This document shows positions 6,036 to 8,216 of a DNA stretch of 8,216 nt, in pieces (position 1 is the first letter of the stretch; each line of letters starts with the position of its first letter). The position numbers and the translations under genes were made by a program. The notes under the pieces are model-generated. The model saw only the letters and a program-made list of their open reading frames with translations. It ran no database searches and was not told the DNA's origin. The stretch comes from DASRBA01 sp036559665. Lineage in GTDB: Bacteria; Myxococcota; Myxococcia; Myxococcales; Myxococcaceae. The DNA lies in assembly GCA_036559665.1 (NCBI GenBank), contig DATBSS010000570.1:1-8216 (forward strand), given 5' to 3'.

Positions 6036-7118
6036 ATGTCGAAGGGCAAGCTGGCGCTGGGGCTGGACATCGGATCCACCGGCGTGAAGCTGATCCAGCT
6101 CAAGGAGCAGAGGCGGCGCGGCCAGGTGGGCTACGCGCTGCAGAGCTTCGGGATGAAGCCGCTGCCACCGGAGGCGATCGTCGACGGCGCGCTGATGAAC
6201 TCCACCGCCATCGTCCAGGCGATGCAGGAGCTGATCTCCGAGCTGCGGGTGAAGCAGAAGGAGGTGGCCATTGGCGTGTCCGGGCACTCGGTGATCATCA
6301 AGAAGATCTCCATGCCGCGGATGACGCAGGAGGAGCTGGAGGAGTCCATCCAGTGGGAGGCCGAGCAGTACATCCCGTTCGACGTCAAGGACGTCAACAT
6401 CGACACCCAGATCCTCAACCCGGACGCCAACGACGCCACCGGGCAGATGGACGTGCTGCTGGTGGCGGCCAAGAAGGACATGATCAACGACTACACCACC
6501 GTGGTCTCGGAGGCCGGGCTGTCGCCGGTGGTGGTGGACGTGGACGCCTTCGCCGTCCAGAACATGTTCTCCGCCAACTACGACCCCTCGCCCAACGAGA
6601 CGGTGGTGCTGATCAACGCCGGCGCCTCGGTGGTGAACATCAACATCCTGGCGCTGGGCCAGACGGTGTTCACCCGCGACGTGACCATTGGCGGGAACCA
6701 GTTCACCGAGGAGATCCAGAAGCAGCTCAACGTCTCCTACGAGGAGGCGGAGGCGCTCAAGATCGGCGGCGGTCGCGGCGACGCGGACGCGGTGGTGCCT
6801 CAAGAGGTGGAGCGGGTGATGACGCAGGTGGCGGAGCAGGTGGCGGGCGAGATCCAGCGGTCGCTGGACTTCTACGCGGGCACCGCGCCGGACTCGAACT
6901 TCAGCAAGGTCTACCTCTCGGGCGGCACGGCGAAGATCCCCGCGCTGTTCAAGACCATCGAGACGCGGGTGGGCGTCCCGGTGGAGATCATGAACCCGTT
7001 CAAGAACATCGAGATCGACAACCGGAAGTTCGACCCCGGCTTCATCATGGACGTCGCCCCGGTGGCGGCGGTCGCGGTGGGGCTGGCGCTGCGCAAGCCG
7101 GGTGACAAGCTGGGCTAG
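6036..7118 (+). CDS. pilM: Type IV pilus assembly ATPase-fold protein PilM
   Basis: 360-aa cytoplasmic actin-like protein of the T4P alignment complex; it binds the N-terminal tail of PilN and links the inner-membrane platform to the motor. Actin/FtsA-fold landmarks: phosphate-1 loop LALGLDIGSTGVKLIQL (6-22), the 1C-like region with SMPRMTQEELEESIQWEAEQYIPF (92-115, a family hallmark), phosphate-2 region VVLINAGASVVNI (190-202) and adenosine motif KVYLSGGTAKIPAL (291-304). Length is typical. The usual phosphate-2 Asp is Asn194 (AAC at 6615-6617), which could affect nucleotide hydrolysis. The ATG at 6036 fits the Shine-Dalgarno candidates in the repeat-rich leader. It is the first gene of a tight pilM-N-O run that in relatives continues into pilP and pilQ. 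Confidence 0.96.
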   Translation: MSKGKLALGLDIGSTGVKLIQLKEQRRRGQVGYALQSFGMKPLPPEAIVDGALMNSTAIVQAMQELISELRVKQKEVAIGVSGHSVIIKKISMPRMTQEELEESIQWEAEQYIPFDVKDVNIDTQILNPDANDATGQMDVLLVAAKKDMINDYTTVVSEAGLSPVVVDVDAFAVQNMFSANYDPSPNETVVLINAGASVVNINILALGQTVFTRDVTIGGNQFTEEIQKQLNVSYEEAEALKIGGGRGDADAVVPQEVERVMTQVAEQVAGEIQRSLDFYAGTAPDSNFSKVYLSGGTAKIPALFKTIETRVGVPVEIMNPFKNIEIDNRKFDPGFIMDVAPVAAVAVGLALRKPGDKLG

Positions 7119-7133
7119 GAGAGCCGAACCGCC

Positions 7134-7823
7134 ATGATGATCCGGATCAACCTGCTGCCCGTTCGGGCGACGAAGAAGCGCGAGACGGGTCGCCAGATCC
7201 TGGCGATCGGCGTCGGGGTGCTGGCGCTCGGGACGGTGCTCAACGGCGCCTGGTACCTGGACCGGAGCTCCACCTACAACCGCAACCAGGAGAAGATCTC
7301 CGCCACCAAGGCGCGCATCTCCGAGCTGGAGAAGGTGATCGGCGAGGTCAACAACATCAACCGCCGCAAGCGCGAGGTGGAGGAGAAGCTGAAGGTGCTG
7401 GAAGACCTGCGCCGCGGCCGCTCCGGGCCGGTGCGCATGCTGGACGCGCTCTCCACCGCCACTCCGAAGAAGGTGTGGCTGAAGGACTTCGACGAGAAGG
7501 CCAACCAGGTGAAGCTGGAGGGGACCGCGGTCTCCCACGACGACGTGGCGGAGTTCATGCGCGCGCTGCAGAACGTGGTCTGGACGCCCAAGGGCATGGC
7601 CCGCCTGGTGGAGCAGAAGCGGGAGGCCAAGGTGGCGCGCGTGGAGCTGCTGGCCTCGGAGGGGGCCATCGAGGAGTTCCCGGTGGGCAACATCAACGCC
7701 TTCTTCACCGGCATCGAGCTGAAGAAGGCGGAGCAGACGACGACCCAGGGCACGCCCACCACCGGCGGCGCCACGAAGCTGGTCGCCTTCACCATCACCC
7801 TCACCGCCAACTACGCCATCTAG
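7134..7823 (+). CDS. pilN: Type IV pilus inner-membrane protein PilN
   Basis: 229-aa bitopic membrane protein. The cytoplasmic tail MIRINLLPVR (2-11) is the conserved INLLP segment that docks into PilM. One membrane helix at about 21-42 follows, then a charged coiled coil at about 50-95 and a periplasmic ferredoxin-like domain with VWLKDFDEKANQVKLEGTA (114-132) and FMRAL (141-145). About 35 residues (153-188, Lys/Glu-rich then hydrophobic) separate the helix from the next strand FFTGIELKKAEQ, longer than I would expect for PilN. The gene starts 15 nt after the pilM stop with the Shine-Dalgarno GGAGAG (7118-7123); ATG 7134 gives better spacing than ATG 7137. It pairs with PilO in the periplasm. 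Confidence 0.95.
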   Translation: MMIRINLLPVRATKKRETGRQILAIGVGVLALGTVLNGAWYLDRSSTYNRNQEKISATKARISELEKVIGEVNNINRRKREVEEKLKVLEDLRRGRSGPVRMLDALSTATPKKVWLKDFDEKANQVKLEGTAVSHDDVAEFMRALQNVVWTPKGMARLVEQKREAKVARVELLASEGAIEEFPVGNINAFFTGIELKKAEQTTTQGTPTTGGATKLVAFTITLTANYAI

Positions 7824-7839
7824 GACGCCGGTAAAGACC

Positions 7840-8216
7840 ATGGAACAGCTACTGGACAGAATCGCCAAGGCGCCCGCCAGCGCGAAGTTCGGCGGCCTGG
7901 CGGCGCTCGTGGCGCTGATCACCGGCCTCAACTTCTGGCTGCTGGTGATGCCGCTCAACGAGGAGATCGAGGGCCAGGAGACCGAACAGGTCCGCCTGGA
8001 CAAGGACCTGGCCGAGAAGCAGGAGATCGCCCAGAACCTCAACGAGCGCCGGCGCGAGATGGACCTCCTGGAGCAGAAGCTGGCGGAGGCGCTCACCGAG
8101 CTGCCGGAGCGCAAGGACATCGAGGAACTGCTGGCGCAGCTCAACGACATCGGCAAGAAGTCCAACCTGGACATCGCCACGGTGGAGCCGCAGGCGGAGG
8201 CCCCGGCCTCCTTCTA
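7840..8216 (+). CDS. pilO: Type IV pilus inner-membrane protein PilO, N-terminal part
   Basis: The gene runs off the window: 125 codons plus two bases are present, with no stop. The ATG at 7840 is 16 nt after the pilN stop; only a weak GGTAAAG-like ribosome site precedes it. A short cytoplasmic amphipathic start (1-15) leads to one membrane helix (about 17-38, FGGLAALVALITGLNFWLLV), then a charged coiled coil (about 41-90). The following LAEALTELPERKDIEELLAQ matches the conserved PilO segment 'L..aL.qLP...ei..LL', which leads into the periplasmic ferredoxin-like domain cut off by the window. PilO forms heterodimers with PilN and links PilM/PilN to PilP/PilQ. Confidence 0.93.
   Translation, partial: MEQLLDRIAKAPASAKFGGLAALVALITGLNFWLLVMPLNEEIEGQETEQVRLDKDLAEKQEIAQNLNERRREMDLLEQKLAEALTELPERKDIEELLAQLNDIGKKSNLDIATVEPQAEAPASF

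Noticed and set aside
5880..8180. Very long open frame on the - strand (766 codons) antisense to pilM, pilN and pilO
   Set aside because: Its translation is His/Leu/Arg-rich low-complexity text typical of the antisense frame of GC-rich genes, and the + strand carries well-recognised PilM, PilN and PilO proteins.

Overview
The window is very GC-rich, with strong G/C bias at third codon positions, and reads as a chromosomal type IV pilus (T4P) locus of a Myxococcota bacterium. From memory, the Myxococcus xanthus pil cluster runs pilG-H-I-D-S2-R2-M-N-O-P-Q. The genes here follow that order on the + strand, so a myxobacterium or a high-GC relative such as Anaeromyxobacter is the best guess. No plasmid, phage, IS, tRNA, rRNA or CRISPR signal was seen.

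Layout: (1) 2-103, the last 33 codons of an ABC-transporter ATPase (PilH-like), overlapping by ATGA with (2) 100-870, an ABC-2 type permease (PilI-like). (3) 882-1817, an NAD(P)-dependent extended-SDR epimerase/dehydratase-like protein, an addition to the M. xanthus order as I recall it. (4) 1833-2999, the prepilin peptidase PilD, carrying a large soluble insert. (5) 2996-4126, a membrane histidine kinase (PilS2-like), overlapping pilD by ATGA. (6) 4177-5583, a sigma-54 activator response regulator (PilR2-like). (7) A 139-bp AT-richer intergenic region with a plausible sigma-70 promoter and a palindrome, leading to (8) 5723-5938, a 71-aa Xre-type helix-turn-helix protein. (9) A 97-bp leader with a hairpin and four copies of ACGNAGCGA, then (10) 6036-7118 pilM, (11) 7134-7823 pilN and (12) 7840 to the window end, the first 125 codons of pilO. 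No gene-free stretch exceeds 300 bases.

Together the genes cover the T4P-associated ABC transporter, pilin maturation (PilD cleaves and N-methylates prepilins), transcriptional control (kinase, sigma-54 activator and a small DNA-binding protein) and the inner-membrane alignment complex (cytoplasmic actin-like PilM recruited by the PilN N-terminal tail, with PilN/PilO as bitopic periplasmic partners).

The observations most worth following are: a GspE/PilB N-terminal-like (T2SSE_N/MshEN) domain embedded in the last cytoplasmic loop of PilD; loss of the catalytic Tyr (Phe142) in the SDR protein; a GAFTDA instead of GAFTGA loop in the sigma-54 activator; the fourfold ACGNAGCGA repeat running up to the pilM start codon; and the small Xre gene with its own promoter placed between the regulators and pilM.
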